Positions 15,393 to 24,514 are shown, counted from the stretch's first letter. The stretch is 64,000 bases of DNA from Bacteroidales bacterium H3 (GCA_001701135.1 DAAN01000019.1:133236-197235), one strand, 5' to 3'. Notes: generated from the letters alone by a model not told the origin. Numbers and translations are program-made.

Positions 15393-16565
15393 TCACTTGC
15401 GGCGGCGCACCGACTTGGTGGCTGACGAAGATGATTTTGCAGCTTTAGGTTTCGACGCCTTGGCTTTCTTTTTCTTGGTAGATGATTTGGACGACGCCTT
15501 GGCACGTGAACTGCGCGAACGTGAGGATTTCACCTGCTCCTGTGTCTCGCCGTCGCGCGAAGCGATGTTCTCGCCACGCTCTGCGGCTGCGGCGGCCTCC
15601 TCGGCGGCTGCTTCGGCGGCTTCACGAGCCTCACGGGCTGCTATGATTTCCTCGCGCGAGGGCACCCACAGACCTTTGTCGAACTGCTCCAGACGGTTCT
15701 GGATGCTGTCCTGGGCGCGCTGGCGGTCATCGGGATCGGGATAGAGCTGCATCATCGACTTGTTGGCGAGATTACGCGTCTTGTATATGTCGCCGTCATA
15801 CATGTTGCGCGAGAAATAATCGGCATAGGTGTAGCGCGGCAGATTGTTGTTATCGTCGACGAAAATATACTGCTGGGCGAGATAGGGACGGAGCTGATCC
15901 ATGCGCACCCAGAACATGGGGTAGCGCACCGGCTCACCGCCAAAGTCATCGCTGCGGTGCAGCACGGGGCAGATAGCCTCCACCGTGCGGTGAGTCTTGT
16001 TGCTGCGCGAGTCAAACTCCCATTTCTCTATGATATAATATGAAAGCACCTCGTTGGCAGGCACATCGCTCTCCTCGATCGTGAATTTGGGATTCTTCTC
16101 GGTGGAGCCTTTGGCAGGTGTGTTTAGCACGTGGAAGCGGCTGAGCATGTCGGCAACCTTCACGCGGTATTCATCAGTGAAAACCTCCTTGCCGTCGAGA
16201 TATTCATAGACAGGAATCTGATTGGCTGCGACCAGACGCATGATGATGCGGAAAAGATTCTCCTGCCCGTCGACAACCTCCTCAGGATAATATAGAGGCA
16301 TGTTCTTGTTGTTGTCGAGCTTGAGGTCGCGGTAAATCACGCGCATCCACTGCTTGTCGGCATCGGCCGTTTCCTGAGTGGCGTAGCGTTGCTGCATGCG
16401 GTCGGTCACTCCCGGGGTCTCAGTCTTCTCGCGGTCGCGGGCCGAGCCGCCGCGACGAACCACCGACGAGCTGGAAGAGTTGCCGGCAGCGTTCTGCGCC
16501 AGTGCGGGGAGCACGCCTGCGGCGAAGACGAGTGCGGCTATGGTGATTTTTGCAAATGCTTTCAT
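15393..16565 (-). CDS. gldN: Type IX secretion / gliding protein GldN (PorN)
   Basis: GldN/PorN is a periplasmic component of the type IX secretion trans-envelope ring with GldK. The 390-residue protein has a signal peptide (cleavage after LPALAQ), a Ser-rich linker, and the conserved domain from about residue 65 (KQWMRVIYRDLKLDNNKN, YYPEEVVDGQENLFRIIM, WFWVRMDQLRPYLAQQ-like MFWVRMDQLRPYLAQQ, FDKGLWVPSREEIIAAR). After about residue 310 an Ala/Glu helix leads into an unusually long Ser/Lys/Arg-rich basic tail of about 55 residues. It is the last gene of the operon, 54 bases after gldM. Confidence 0.94.
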   Translation of the reverse strand: MKAFAKITIAALVFAAGVLPALAQNAAGNSSSSSVVRRGGSARDREKTETPGVTDRMQQRYATQETADADKQWMRVIYRDLKLDNNKNMPLYYPEEVVDGQENLFRIIMRLVAANQIPVYEYLDGKEVFTDEYRVKVADMLSRFHVLNTPAKGSTEKNPKFTIEESDVPANEVLSYYIIEKWEFDSRSNKTHRTVEAICPVLHRSDDFGGEPVRYPMFWVRMDQLRPYLAQQYIFVDDNNNLPRYTYADYFSRNMYDGDIYKTRNLANKSMMQLYPDPDDRQRAQDSIQNRLEQFDKGLWVPSREEIIAAREAREAAEAAAEEAAAAAERGENIASRDGETQEQVKSSRSRSSRAKASSKSSTKKKKAKASKPKAAKSSSSATKSVRRRK

Positions 16566-16619
16566 GTATATTGTATCGTATATCTGTTCTAAAATAGGGT
16601 TATGCGCCTTGTCTCAGCA

Positions 16620-18188
16620 TCAGTTGACTATCACTTCTATCGGCGAGAGGTCGCGGGTGATACCGTCGGGGCCGATTGCCTTCACGCGTGTGATGTAGAA
16701 GCGTTTGCCGCGCGACAGACGCCGGAACGAATCTTTCTGTCGCTGCGAGAACTGCGCCCCGGCCGAAACCTCAGGAATGGCGTTGCCCATCGAATCGAAG
16801 AACACGGTCTCGAAGCTTAGCACCTTGAACTGGATGTTGAGCAGATCGTCGTCGATGGCGGCCTCGATGCCCGGGGCATTGAGCAGAGTGGTCTTGGCCA
16901 GTCCGCGTCCGCCCCCTTTGTAGTGGCTTGTGTTGCCGTTGGCGTCGCGGAATGCGATATATGGCGTGGGATCGGGGAGCTTGCGCACACGGAATTTGGT
17001 GGAGGCCACAGTCATGGGGCGGCCATCCATCTGTGCCGTCACGGAAATCACAGCTTCTTCGCCGACCTTACCGGGGTGAGCCACCCAATGGTCGCCGCTA
17101 CGGGTCAGGGTGCCGTTCGACATAGTGGCCGACACATTGTTCATGGCCACACCGGGCACTGAGATCGAAATGGGATTGTCGATGCCGGCATAGAGCACAT
17201 TCATCATGGTGGCCGATACAGTGGCCGTGGGTTCAATCACGGTGTAGGAGCTTTCGAATGGGTGGCGGCTGACAGTGCCGTCGCCATGAGGCACTTCCAG
17301 GTAGCCCTTGTAGTCGAAGGTGCCGGTAGCGCCGGGCGAGAATTCATAAAGGCCGCGGTCGTTGCCGAGCTGTTTGCCGTTGACAAACACCACGGGACGG
17401 GCAGTGGTGTCGACAGCCGCGAGCACTATATTTGCCGAATATTTGCCGCCGCGCATCACGAAACGGCTCTGCGGAATCACGAAAGCGTTTAGCTCGTTGA
17501 CACGCACGTCGCCTGCGTCGACATTGGCAAGGAGTGCCTGCAGAGCCTCTCCCTCGGCATATTTCACATCGTTCTGGAGCTTGGTGAGCAGCGTCACGGC
17601 AGCCACCACAGGCTGGTTGTCGAATTTCGACTCCTCCCAGCTCTGCTTGCCCAGCGTGCCCTTTCGTGTCACGGGGTCGGTGGAGAGAGCCTTGAGGATA
17701 TTGTCGCGTTTGGCGGGGTCAGTCATCAGCGAGGCCACATAGTCGCGGTATTTCTCGACCGAGTTGCGCAACCCTTTTCCGCGGGGACGTTTTCCTGTGA
17801 GCATCACCACTGAGGCCGCCTCGAGGTTGTCGCGGTTCTGAATGTCGGTGACCTTGCCGTCGCTGCCGTCGGCCTCGATCACGATCAGAGTCTTCAGAGA
17901 ATCGATTGTGCGGTAGACGCTGTCGGTGGCGCGGCGCACCTCGAGCGCTTTCTCATACCACTGGCGCCCCTTGCCGGGGTTCTGCTGTGCGAAAGCGTCG
18001 AGAGTGTTGAGGATAGCGCCATTGCGCTGCTCCACATTATTGTTGGTGCGTGTGAGACCCTCCTCCACCTGGGTGAAGCCGTTGAGCACATCGCTCGAGA
18101 CATTCAGAGCCAGCATGGCGGTCAGAACGATGTACATAAGGTTGATCATCTTCTGACGCGGCGAGAGCCTGTTATTACTGGTACCCAA
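16620..18188 (-). CDS. gldM: Type IX secretion motor protein GldM (PorM)
   Basis: GldM pairs with GldL as the proton-driven motor of type IX secretion. The 522-residue protein has the diagnostic N-terminus LSPRQKMINLMYIVLTAMLALNVS, a single transmembrane helix at about residues 15-33, followed by a helical periplasmic domain and beta-rich repeats ending in FRRLSRGKRFYITRVKAIGP. Length fits the family. It lies 23 bases after gldL and 54 before gldN in the same transcript. Confidence 0.95.
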   Translation of the reverse strand: MGTSNNRLSPRQKMINLMYIVLTAMLALNVSSDVLNGFTQVEEGLTRTNNNVEQRNGAILNTLDAFAQQNPGKGRQWYEKALEVRRATDSVYRTIDSLKTLIVIEADGSDGKVTDIQNRDNLEAASVVMLTGKRPRGKGLRNSVEKYRDYVASLMTDPAKRDNILKALSTDPVTRKGTLGKQSWEESKFDNQPVVAAVTLLTKLQNDVKYAEGEALQALLANVDAGDVRVNELNAFVIPQSRFVMRGGKYSANIVLAAVDTTARPVVFVNGKQLGNDRGLYEFSPGATGTFDYKGYLEVPHGDGTVSRHPFESSYTVIEPTATVSATMMNVLYAGIDNPISISVPGVAMNNVSATMSNGTLTRSGDHWVAHPGKVGEEAVISVTAQMDGRPMTVASTKFRVRKLPDPTPYIAFRDANGNTSHYKGGGRGLAKTTLLNAPGIEAAIDDDLLNIQFKVLSFETVFFDSMGNAIPEVSAGAQFSQRQKDSFRRLSRGKRFYITRVKAIGPDGITRDLSPIEVIVN

Positions 18189-18211
18189 TGGTAAAGAGTT
18201 TTAGAGGTTAA

Positions 18212-19219
18212 TCAAATATTCGTTGAGGCGCTGTTGGCGGGTGCGTCGGGCTGCTCGGGTACGGGCGGAGGAGCCACGGGGGCACCTTGCGCGGCGGCAG
18301 CGGCGGCCATGGGGTTGGCGCCATACATGTTCACGGTCATGGCGTGGATCATGCGCTCGTAGACCTGGTTGAGCTGGTGCATGTAGAGAGCCATCTTCTC
18401 GGTCTCCTCGCAGTAGCGTGCGCTCTGCGACGAGCTGCGCTCATACATGTCGCGGATCTCCTTGATGCCGTGGTTGACACGGTCGATGGCATCGAGCTGC
18501 GAACTTACACTCTTGAGCTGGATCTCATAGATGGTGTTCAGGCCCTGGATATTGCGGTTGAGAGCCTGCATCTGCTCGACATATCCGCCCGACGAGCGGG
18601 TGATGTTTTCGGAATTCTCGGTGATTGCGCGATACGATTCAAGCAGAGTGTCGCTCACGGAATTGAGCGAACGGGTGGTCTCCTGGAGGTGACGCAACTC
18701 CTCGGCCATACCGGCCACCTGATCGAGATAGGTCTGGGTGGCCGAAACCATCGAGGTCACCACCTCGGCCGGCGTGGAGTCGCCCGAAAGCACCGGAGCC
18801 ACGATAGGCCCCTGCGGCACGGCGCCACGGCCACCATTCTCCACGTGCGCATCGGCCGACATCTGATTGCCGGAAACCGCGGCACCGGTGCTGACAGTGC
18901 CGCCGGTGACAATCACCGGAGCGCTTGCCGGCTCGGCGCCCTCCTCATCTGTCTCCTCCTTGTCGAGGTTGGGGAACACATTCTCCCATTTGTAGGAGCG
19001 CGGAGGATGGTCGAAGGCGGTGAGGGTGAACATCAGCACCTCAGTGCCCATACCGAGCGACAGCAGGAAGTTGCCGCCGGGAAGATGGAGGATTTTGAAA
19101 AGCGCACCCCAGATGACGATGGCGGCACCGATGGAGTAGGCGAAGTTGAAGAAACGCTGGCCGGCGTCGGAGGAGATCCAGGCCGATATGCCGCGCTTGT
19201 ACTGTTTATATTTTCCCAT
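18212..19219 (-). CDS. gldL: Type IX secretion motor protein GldL (PorL)
   Basis: GldL is the inner-membrane partner of GldM. It has two transmembrane helices, at about residues 25-42 (FAYSIGAAIVIWGALFKIL) and 50-68 (FLLSLGMGTEVLMFTLTAF), with the intervening KILHLPGG carrying the conserved short loop and the membrane Glu of GTEVLMF. A long cytoplasmic part follows with coiled-coil-like segments (about residues 155-290) and a Pro/Ala-rich tail. The 335-residue length is slightly longer than average. It lies between gldK and gldM in the operon. Confidence 0.95.
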   Translation of the reverse strand: MGKYKQYKRGISAWISSDAGQRFFNFAYSIGAAIVIWGALFKILHLPGGNFLLSLGMGTEVLMFTLTAFDHPPRSYKWENVFPNLDKEETDEEGAEPASAPVIVTGGTVSTGAAVSGNQMSADAHVENGGRGAVPQGPIVAPVLSGDSTPAEVVTSMVSATQTYLDQVAGMAEELRHLQETTRSLNSVSDTLLESYRAITENSENITRSSGGYVEQMQALNRNIQGLNTIYEIQLKSVSSQLDAIDRVNHGIKEIRDMYERSSSQSARYCEETEKMALYMHQLNQVYERMIHAMTVNMYGANPMAAAAAAQGAPVAPPPVPEQPDAPANSASTNI

Positions 19220-19280
19220 GGAATATTAGCTGAGAAATGGATAATCGAGTGAGGGAAGGGGACAATGGGCTGATGTGGAC

Positions 19281-20726
19281 TTACTTACCCGTCTTTTGCC
19301 CCTTGGCGAAGCCTATCTGGGAGCGGACGCAACGGAATCCGATATAGGAGCGCTGCTCGTTCTGGAATTCCCACATGCGGATGTCGGAGCGAATATTGTG
19401 GGCCACATCCTTCCATGAACCGCCGCGCACAATCTTGCGCTTCATGCGGTAGGGATCCTCCATTGCCGCATCGTAGCGGTATTCGGGGTTGATGTCGGCG
19501 GTAAGGTCCTGCACGGTTTCGTTAAAGGCTGTCGAGGTCCATTCGCTCACGTTGCCTGCCATGTCGTAGAGGCCGAAATCGTTGGGTGAATAGGTGCCCA
19601 CGCGCGAGGTGATCAGGTGGCCGTCCTTCACATAGTTGCCGTCGTTAGGCTTGAAGTTGGCATAGAAACAGCCCTTGTCCTCGCTCATGGTGATGTCGCC
19701 CTCCCAGGGATATTTGTTGGCATCCTCGCCGGCGCGGGCGGCATACTCCCATTCAGCCTCCGTGGGCAGACGGAACGGCTCCACATACACGCCCTCCTTG
19801 CCCAGCGAACGTTTCAGATAGTCGGTGCGCCAGTTGCAGAAGGCATTTGCCTGCTCCCAGCTCACACCCACCACGGGATACTCGCTGTAGCCTCCGTGGC
19901 TGAAATACATGCGCACGTAGGGCTCGTTGTAGGCATTCTCGAAGTCGTTGACCCAACATGTGGTGTCGGGGTATACATTGACAATATAGGTGTTGAGAAA
20001 ATCGTAGTCGCCGGTGAGATTGCGTGAAATGGTCTGACGCACAATTTCGCCCTCGTCGTTGATAAACGCGGTGTCTTTCGAGATCATGGGCATGTCGGTC
20101 GGCACGGGCAGATCGGTGTTGTAGACACGCTTGCGGGGATCGAGACGATTGCGGCGCTTGGCGGCCTCGGTGTGGTTGTAGACCTCGTAGCGGTAGTTGA
20201 GCTGAGTGGGATCGAGCTCTCGCTTGCCGGTGATGGGATTTGTGCGGTAAAGGCTCTCGATAGCGCGTTCGGCATCCTCGTCGGGGTTACGCCAGGGAAT
20301 GGGCTTGTTCCAGTTGAGATGAGGTTTCACGGGATTACCCTCGCGGTCCTCCTCGATTTTATAAGCCTCGTTGCCTCCGTAGGCGGGATCGGCCAGACGT
20401 TCGCGGATGATGGAGTCGCGCACCCAGAACACAAACTGCTTGTATTTCGAGTTTGTAACCTCGGTTTCATCCATCCAGAATGCGTCGACCGACATACCCT
20501 TGGTGTCGGCTTCGAGATTCCACGCGCTGTCGGCTTCGGCCGGACCCATGTGCAGGGCGCCACGGTCAACGAGCACCATGCCGTAGGGTGTAGGCTCGGC
20601 CCAGGATGTGCCTCCCACGCCGGTGACTTCACCGCCGTTGCTGCCGCCTCTGCGTCCCGAGGCGCAGCTTGCCGCCAGGAGAAGCATCAGCAGTGACGGG
20701 AGGATGTATAACGAAAGTCTTTTCAT
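19281..20726 (-). CDS. gldK: Type IX secretion lipoprotein GldK (PorK)
   Basis: GldK/PorK forms the periplasmic ring of type IX secretion with GldN. The product begins with a lipoprotein signal (MKRLSLYILPSLLMLLLAAS, Cys at 21) and continues with a formylglycine-generating-enzyme/sulfatase-modifying fold: MDETEVTNSKYKQFV, YPVVGVSWEQANAFCNW, RLPTEAEWEYAARAG, DMAGNVSEWT, RGGSWKD and YIGFRCVR. I start at the ATG at 20726, because an in-frame ATG 23 codons earlier would bury the signal peptide. The product is then 481 residues long. The porP gene is 82 bases upstream. Confidence 0.94.
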   Translation of the reverse strand: MKRLSLYILPSLLMLLLAASCASGRRGGSNGGEVTGVGGTSWAEPTPYGMVLVDRGALHMGPAEADSAWNLEADTKGMSVDAFWMDETEVTNSKYKQFVFWVRDSIIRERLADPAYGGNEAYKIEEDREGNPVKPHLNWNKPIPWRNPDEDAERAIESLYRTNPITGKRELDPTQLNYRYEVYNHTEAAKRRNRLDPRKRVYNTDLPVPTDMPMISKDTAFINDEGEIVRQTISRNLTGDYDFLNTYIVNVYPDTTCWVNDFENAYNEPYVRMYFSHGGYSEYPVVGVSWEQANAFCNWRTDYLKRSLGKEGVYVEPFRLPTEAEWEYAARAGEDANKYPWEGDITMSEDKGCFYANFKPNDGNYVKDGHLITSRVGTYSPNDFGLYDMAGNVSEWTSTAFNETVQDLTADINPEYRYDAAMEDPYRMKRKIVRGGSWKDVAHNIRSDIRMWEFQNEQRSYIGFRCVRSQIGFAKGQKTGK

Positions 20727-20808
20727 ATCGGATTTCAGTGTGTATGCTTTATATAAGGTATGCTGTGTAATCTGTCGAGGTTTATGGCCGGGCAAAAGCG
20801 CCGTGGCG

Positions 20809-21822
20809 TCACATTATGCGCACCGCGCGGTGGCGGTTGCGGTTCTTCTCCGAGAAATCAAGCTTCAGGCTGTAGCCGGCGAAGATTTCGAGGCTGCCCG
20901 AAGATGCTTTTGAAATGGCCGAGACGGGATAGTCGTAGGCGGCACCCAGATAGAAGCCCTTGATTTCGGCCGACACGATGCCGTAGACGGCATCTTTCCA
21001 GCGGTAGCCCACACCAAGGGTGAGGAACTTGTTGTAGCGGCCGCGCAGCGTGGCTTCCCATGTAGTAAAGGTGAAATCGGTCTTGACCAATGCGGAGGGC
21101 AACACTTCAAATAACGTATTATTTAACTTTATATTGCTCCCTGCCATGAAATATAGCGTGCGACCGATCTGAAATTCATAATTTTTCTCCTCGGAGTTCT
21201 CGCCCGATTCTGAGTTGAGTTTCACCGCGGGATTGTTGAGATGAGTGCCTGATACGCCGGCCCAGAATTTGGGATGAACATAGAAGACACCCGCACCGAT
21301 GTCAAACGCATTGCCGTTGAGATCCTGCTTGGGAATGGCCTCGTCGGTCGACTGGTGATAGTCGTCGTTGTCGGGGATATAAACCTCGGAACCTTTGAAC
21401 CCCTGGTTCATGAAACCTAACTGTGCGCCCACGGTGAGCGTGCCTTTGAACAGGCGGATCTTATAGCCAAGCTGTGCGCCGATATTGAGATTGCTGTAGA
21501 GACCGATTTTTTCCTGCTGCATCACCAGACCCGCGCCGAACTTCTTTTTAAGGAATTTGAAAGGCATGTCGGCGGTAATGAGGAAGGTGTTGGGCGCTCC
21601 GTGGATGCCCATCCACTGCAGACGGGCGCCGCCGCGGATTTTCAGCAGGTCGGTGTTGCCGATGGCTCCGGCGTTGTAGTAGTTAGGCACCTCGAAATAT
21701 TGCGAGAACTGGGCGTCGTATTGCGCGGCAGCTCTCTGCGGCAGCAAAGCAGCCACAGCGGCAAGCATTGCGACGGCCATGATCCGCAGCATTCCGCGGC
21801 TGAGTATGTTTATAGATTTCAT
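20809..21822 (-). CDS. porP: PorP/SprF family type IX secretion membrane protein
   Basis: The 337-residue outer-membrane beta-barrel has a signal peptide (residues 1-33, ending RAAAQ) followed by the family hallmark YDAQFSQYFEVPNYYNAGAIG. Further barrel strands include GVFYVHPKFWAGVSGTHLNNP and the terminal LEIFAGYSLKLDF. PorP links adhesin-like C-terminal-domain proteins to the GldK/GldN ring. It follows porT after a 27-base spacer that consists almost entirely of one copy of the AGAGCTTG repeat. Confidence 0.93.
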   Translation of the reverse strand: MKSINILSRGMLRIMAVAMLAAVAALLPQRAAAQYDAQFSQYFEVPNYYNAGAIGNTDLLKIRGGARLQWMGIHGAPNTFLITADMPFKFLKKKFGAGLVMQQEKIGLYSNLNIGAQLGYKIRLFKGTLTVGAQLGFMNQGFKGSEVYIPDNDDYHQSTDEAIPKQDLNGNAFDIGAGVFYVHPKFWAGVSGTHLNNPAVKLNSESGENSEEKNYEFQIGRTLYFMAGSNIKLNNTLFEVLPSALVKTDFTFTTWEATLRGRYNKFLTLGVGYRWKDAVYGIVSAEIKGFYLGAAYDYPVSAISKASSGSLEIFAGYSLKLDFSEKNRNRHRAVRIM

Positions 21823-21824
21823 TT

Positions 21825-21846
21825 AGAGCTTGTTTAATAAAAAATG
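21825..21846. repeat. Solo copy of the AGAGCTTGTTTAATAATAAA repeat
   Basis: These 22 bases match the terminal repeat of the element at 12859 with one change (T to A). The copy occupies nearly the complete porT-porP spacer, beginning 3 bases from the porP ATG and ending 3 bases before the porT stop. Confidence 0.8.
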
Positions 21847-21849
21847 CTC

Positions 21850-22602
21850 TTATTCGAAATAGAATGAGAGCACCACCATCTGCGTCGTGGCTCTTTTGAG
21901 AGAGGCGTTGACAGCCGTGCGGAGCGGGTCATCGACAAGGTCGGGACGGTCGTGGCGGATGCAGTCGGTGAGACCGAAGCAGAATTTGAGTTCGGGAATA
22001 AGTTTGAAATAAGGAAGATAGAAGTCGCATCCGAAACCTATCGAAACCATGAACTCCGAGCCCTTGATTTTCAGGAAGTCGCTGCTTTTCTTGCCTACGT
22101 CATAGGCCGGGATTACACCACCTATTATGTAGGGTCGCAGATTGCGCATGCGCATCGACGCGAATTTCACTTCGACGGGGAGCACCAGATAGGCCGATTT
22201 GATGTTCTGGTCATGACGGGTGCCGGTGGAAGTGTCGAGAAAATTAACCACGCGGTTGCCAAACCACAGGCCCGGCTGCGCGCGCAGCGAGAAATAGTTG
22301 TTGAGCCGCACTTCTGCCAGACCGTTGACACAGAAGCCGGGGCTGTAGGATGGCTGCGACATAAACCATGTCTGACCGTCGTTGGTGACAAAGCCGTTGT
22401 GGTGAAAGCTGAGACCCAGGGTGTTGACGCCCACCGAGAATCCCAGATGAAAGCGGCGCATGTCGGCATAGGGCCTGTTGAGCAGCTTGTCGTTGAGCGT
22501 CTGGGCGCCCGCGGGGAGAGCAGCCACAGCCATGGCTACGGCAGCGGCGGCTGTCATGATGGCCGCGCGCACAATGCGGGATATTTGCGATTTTGCACTC
22601 AT
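21850..22602 (-). CDS. porT: PorT family type IX secretion protein
   Basis: The 250-residue product has a signal peptide (ending ALPAGAQ at about residue 34) and the PorT/SprT pattern LLNRPYADMRRFHLGFSVGVNTLGLSF near the N-terminus, then an eight-stranded-barrel-like series (YFSLRAQPGLWFGNR, LRPYIIGGVIPAYD, MVSIGFGCDFYLPYFKLIPELKF) with a terminal aromatic residue. PorT is an outer-membrane-associated protein needed for type IX secretion. Having it directly upstream of porP-K-L-M-N puts six secretion genes in one unit. The runs above are conserved-region landmarks, not a computed alignment. Confidence 0.85.
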   Translation of the reverse strand: MSAKSQISRIVRAAIMTAAAAVAMAVAALPAGAQTLNDKLLNRPYADMRRFHLGFSVGVNTLGLSFHHNGFVTNDGQTWFMSQPSYSPGFCVNGLAEVRLNNYFSLRAQPGLWFGNRVVNFLDTSTGTRHDQNIKSAYLVLPVEVKFASMRMRNLRPYIIGGVIPAYDVGKKSSDFLKIKGSEFMVSIGFGCDFYLPYFKLIPELKFCFGLTDCIRHDRPDLVDDPLRTAVNASLKRATTQMVVLSFYFE

Positions 22603-22728
22603 TGATTTATTAACGGCGCCTTTTTTTCTTTATTGCGCCCGGACGGGCATTTAAGAAATGTCGCCGCAATCCGGTGTTAATTATTGTTAATTGCGCAACC
22701 GAACCGCTGCTTAAAGACGTTAAATATT

Positions 22729-22736
22729 TAACTTTG
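22729..22736 (+). promoter_or_regulatory. -7 box of the lipoprotein/transporter unit
   Basis: TAACTTTG matches TAnnTTTG exactly and ends 16 bases before the ATG at 22753. A clear -33 TTTG is not seen at standard spacing. The predicted leader is about 12 nt. Confidence 0.55.
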
Positions 22737-22752
22737 CTTAATCAATTGAAAA

Positions 22753-23142
22753 ATGAAACGACTCCACCTTAATATTCTGCTGTTGCTGAGCGTTATCTCG
22801 ATGGGTGCGCTGATGCAGTCGTGCGACGACGATTTTTACGACGACCCTGATGCACGATGGTATCTCAGCGGCACATGGCAGTGCATGCAGTATCCCGACG
22901 AGACTCTCACCTTCTACACCTCGGGGTCAGGCGAATGGGACGACAACTACACAGGCGACTACCTCCCTTTCAACTATTATTGCGACGGCAACCGGCTTTG
23001 GTTCGAGTGGTTCCCCGCCAACGGACCCTCCTACACCGAGAACTGCACCATCTACGTCACCAACGACAATGCAATGCAGATCACCTATCCCCCGCGTGCC
23101 GGCTACGGCCCCACAACGCTCTACTACAGCCGCATATATTAG
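22753..23142 (+). CDS. Small lipoprotein, lipocalin-like
   Basis: The 129-residue product starts with a lipoprotein signal (MKRLHLNILLLLSVISMGAL, lipobox MQSC with Cys at 24) and a following acidic DDDFYDDPD stretch typical of Bacteroidetes surface lipoproteins. The remaining ~95 residues are aromatic and beta-rich (WYLSGTWQCMQYPDETLTFY), which suggests a small lipocalin-like barrel. I do not recognise a specific family. It precedes the queuosine-precursor transporter by 79 bases, including the riboswitch. Confidence 0.72.
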   Translation: MKRLHLNILLLLSVISMGALMQSCDDDFYDDPDARWYLSGTWQCMQYPDETLTFYTSGSGEWDDNYTGDYLPFNYYCDGNRLWFEWFPANGPSYTENCTIYVTNDNAMQITYPPRAGYGPTTLYYSRIY

Positions 23143-23188
23143 ACCAGTTCAACAGCGTGTCGTATCGCCGACAGACTGTTAATGCAAC

Positions 23189-23217
23189 CGAGTGCTTGCA
23201 ACCTCGTAAAAAACAAG
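23189..23217 (+). promoter_or_regulatory. Candidate preQ1-I riboswitch
   Basis: A stem CGAG (23189-23192) pairs with CUCG (23203-23206) around the 10-nt loop UGCUUGCAAC. The tail UAAAAAA then leads to CAAG (23214-23217), which is perfectly complementary to CUUG in the loop (23195-23198), giving an H-type pseudoknot. The layout matches the compact preQ1-I aptamer: loop of the same length as the Thermoanaerobacter example, U at loop position 1, C at the loop's 3' end for ligand pairing, and an A-rich tail. The tail ends only 4 bases before the ATG of a queuosine-precursor transporter, so translational control is likely. Confidence 0.82.
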
Positions 23218-23221
23218 AAAA

Positions 23222-23938
23222 ATGGAAAAACGTAATTTTCGACCGACATTCACACTCCCATTTGTGTGCCTGACAGTGCTCTTTGTGGTCTGTCTTATCG
23301 TATCCAATCTTATTGAAATCAAAACCGTAAGTCTGGGATTCATCACCGTCACCGCCGGGCTGGCCGTTTTTCCGATTTCCTACATCATCAACGACTGCAT
23401 AGTGGAAGTCTACGGCTTCCGCCGCGCCCGTTTCGTGATATGGCTGGGATTCGGCATGAGTCTGCTTGTGGCACTGCTGCTCAACATGGCCATCAGCCTA
23501 CCCGGCTCGGCCGACTGGCAAGGGCAGGAGGCACTCGAGACAGTCTATGGCGCCGTGCCCCGCATCATGGCCGCCAGCTTCGCCGCGTTTATCTGTGGTT
23601 CGATGGTCAACGCCTGGGTGATGAGCCGGCTAAAGCGCAGCGCCCCGTCCGACAGCGTCAACTCATGGAGCCGGTTTTCGCTCCGCGCAATTGTGTCGAC
23701 ACTCTTCGGCGAGGGTGTCGATTCGCTCATTTTCTTCCCCGTGGCTTTCGGAGGCGTGCTGCCGTGGAGCACAGTGCTGCAGCTGATTATAGCGCAGATG
23801 CTACTGAAAACAGCCTATGAAATCATAATCCTGCCGGTCACCATCAAGGTGGTCAGAGCGCTCAAGCGCGTCGAAGGCATCGACACGGTCGATTCCGCCG
23901 CTACCGACTACTCGTGGTGGCGCCTCACCGACATCTGA
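23222..23938 (+). CDS. yhhQ: Queuosine precursor transporter (YhhQ/VUT family)
   Basis: The 238-residue integral membrane protein has about six helices and the family landmarks LIVSNLIEIKTV, FPISYIINDCIVEVYGFRRAR, and FSLRAIVSTLFGEGVDSLIFFPVAF. Members import preQ0/preQ1 or queuine-type precursors for tRNA modification. The candidate preQ1 riboswitch immediately ahead of the start is independent support for this role. The ATG at 23222 is preceded by an A-rich stretch and no Shine-Dalgarno sequence. Confidence 0.92.
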   Translation: MEKRNFRPTFTLPFVCLTVLFVVCLIVSNLIEIKTVSLGFITVTAGLAVFPISYIINDCIVEVYGFRRARFVIWLGFGMSLLVALLLNMAISLPGSADWQGQEALETVYGAVPRIMAASFAAFICGSMVNAWVMSRLKRSAPSDSVNSWSRFSLRAIVSTLFGEGVDSLIFFPVAFGGVLPWSTVLQLIIAQMLLKTAYEIIILPVTIKVVRALKRVEGIDTVDSAATDYSWWRLTDI

Positions 23939-24152
23939 TTCCACCACCCCCACAAAGCGGTGAAATCGTAATTTCTACTGATTGTGTGAATTTTATGCAA
24001 AATTTTTTCAGGTAAATAGCTGCTGTTTCAGAAAAAATGCCGATATTTGCACTTGGATTTTGAGCCGCGGCACCCAAGCTTAAGCTAAAGTGCTACGCCT
24101 CAATCATTTGCGCTGTCACAATCTAAAACAACATATCAAGCTATACACCGCT

Positions 24153-24428
24153 ATGACAAAAGCAGAAATTGTAAACGAGATTTCAAAAACCACCGGCATC
24201 GAACGCGCCGCAGTTCTCGAAACCATCGAAAAGTTCATGGAAGTAGTCAAGGATTCACTCGCCCACGGCGAACCCGTCTACCTGCGCGGTTTCGGCAGCT
24301 TCATCATCAAGACCCGCTCGCAGAAGACCGCCCGTAACATTTCCAAGAACACCACCATCATCATCCCCGAGCACCAGATCCCCGCTTTCAAGCCCGCCAA
24401 GGTGTTCATGGAAGACCTCAAGAAGTAA
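24153..24428 (+). CDS. HU-family DNA-binding protein
   Basis: The 91-residue product is a histone-like nucleoid protein: MTKAEIVNEISKTTGI helix, then VYLRGFGSFIIKTRSQKTARNI (the DNA-binding beta arm), and PAFKPAKVFMEDLKK at the C-terminus. It bends DNA and organises the nucleoid as a dimer. I start at 24153 because that ATG gives the standard HU N-terminus; the frame is open 21 codons further upstream without homology. The 214-base spacer ahead is AT-rich and contains a weak -7-like GATATTTG at 24042. Confidence 0.93.
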   Translation: MTKAEIVNEISKTTGIERAAVLETIEKFMEVVKDSLAHGEPVYLRGFGSFIIKTRSQKTARNISKNTTIIIPEHQIPAFKPAKVFMEDLKK

Positions 24429-24514
24429 TTCAGGCTTCGGCAACAGGTCAACTCTCTCCCCATTCCACAATCCAGACAATTAACCCGATAGTCAACCACT
24501 AAAATTTTCTTACT

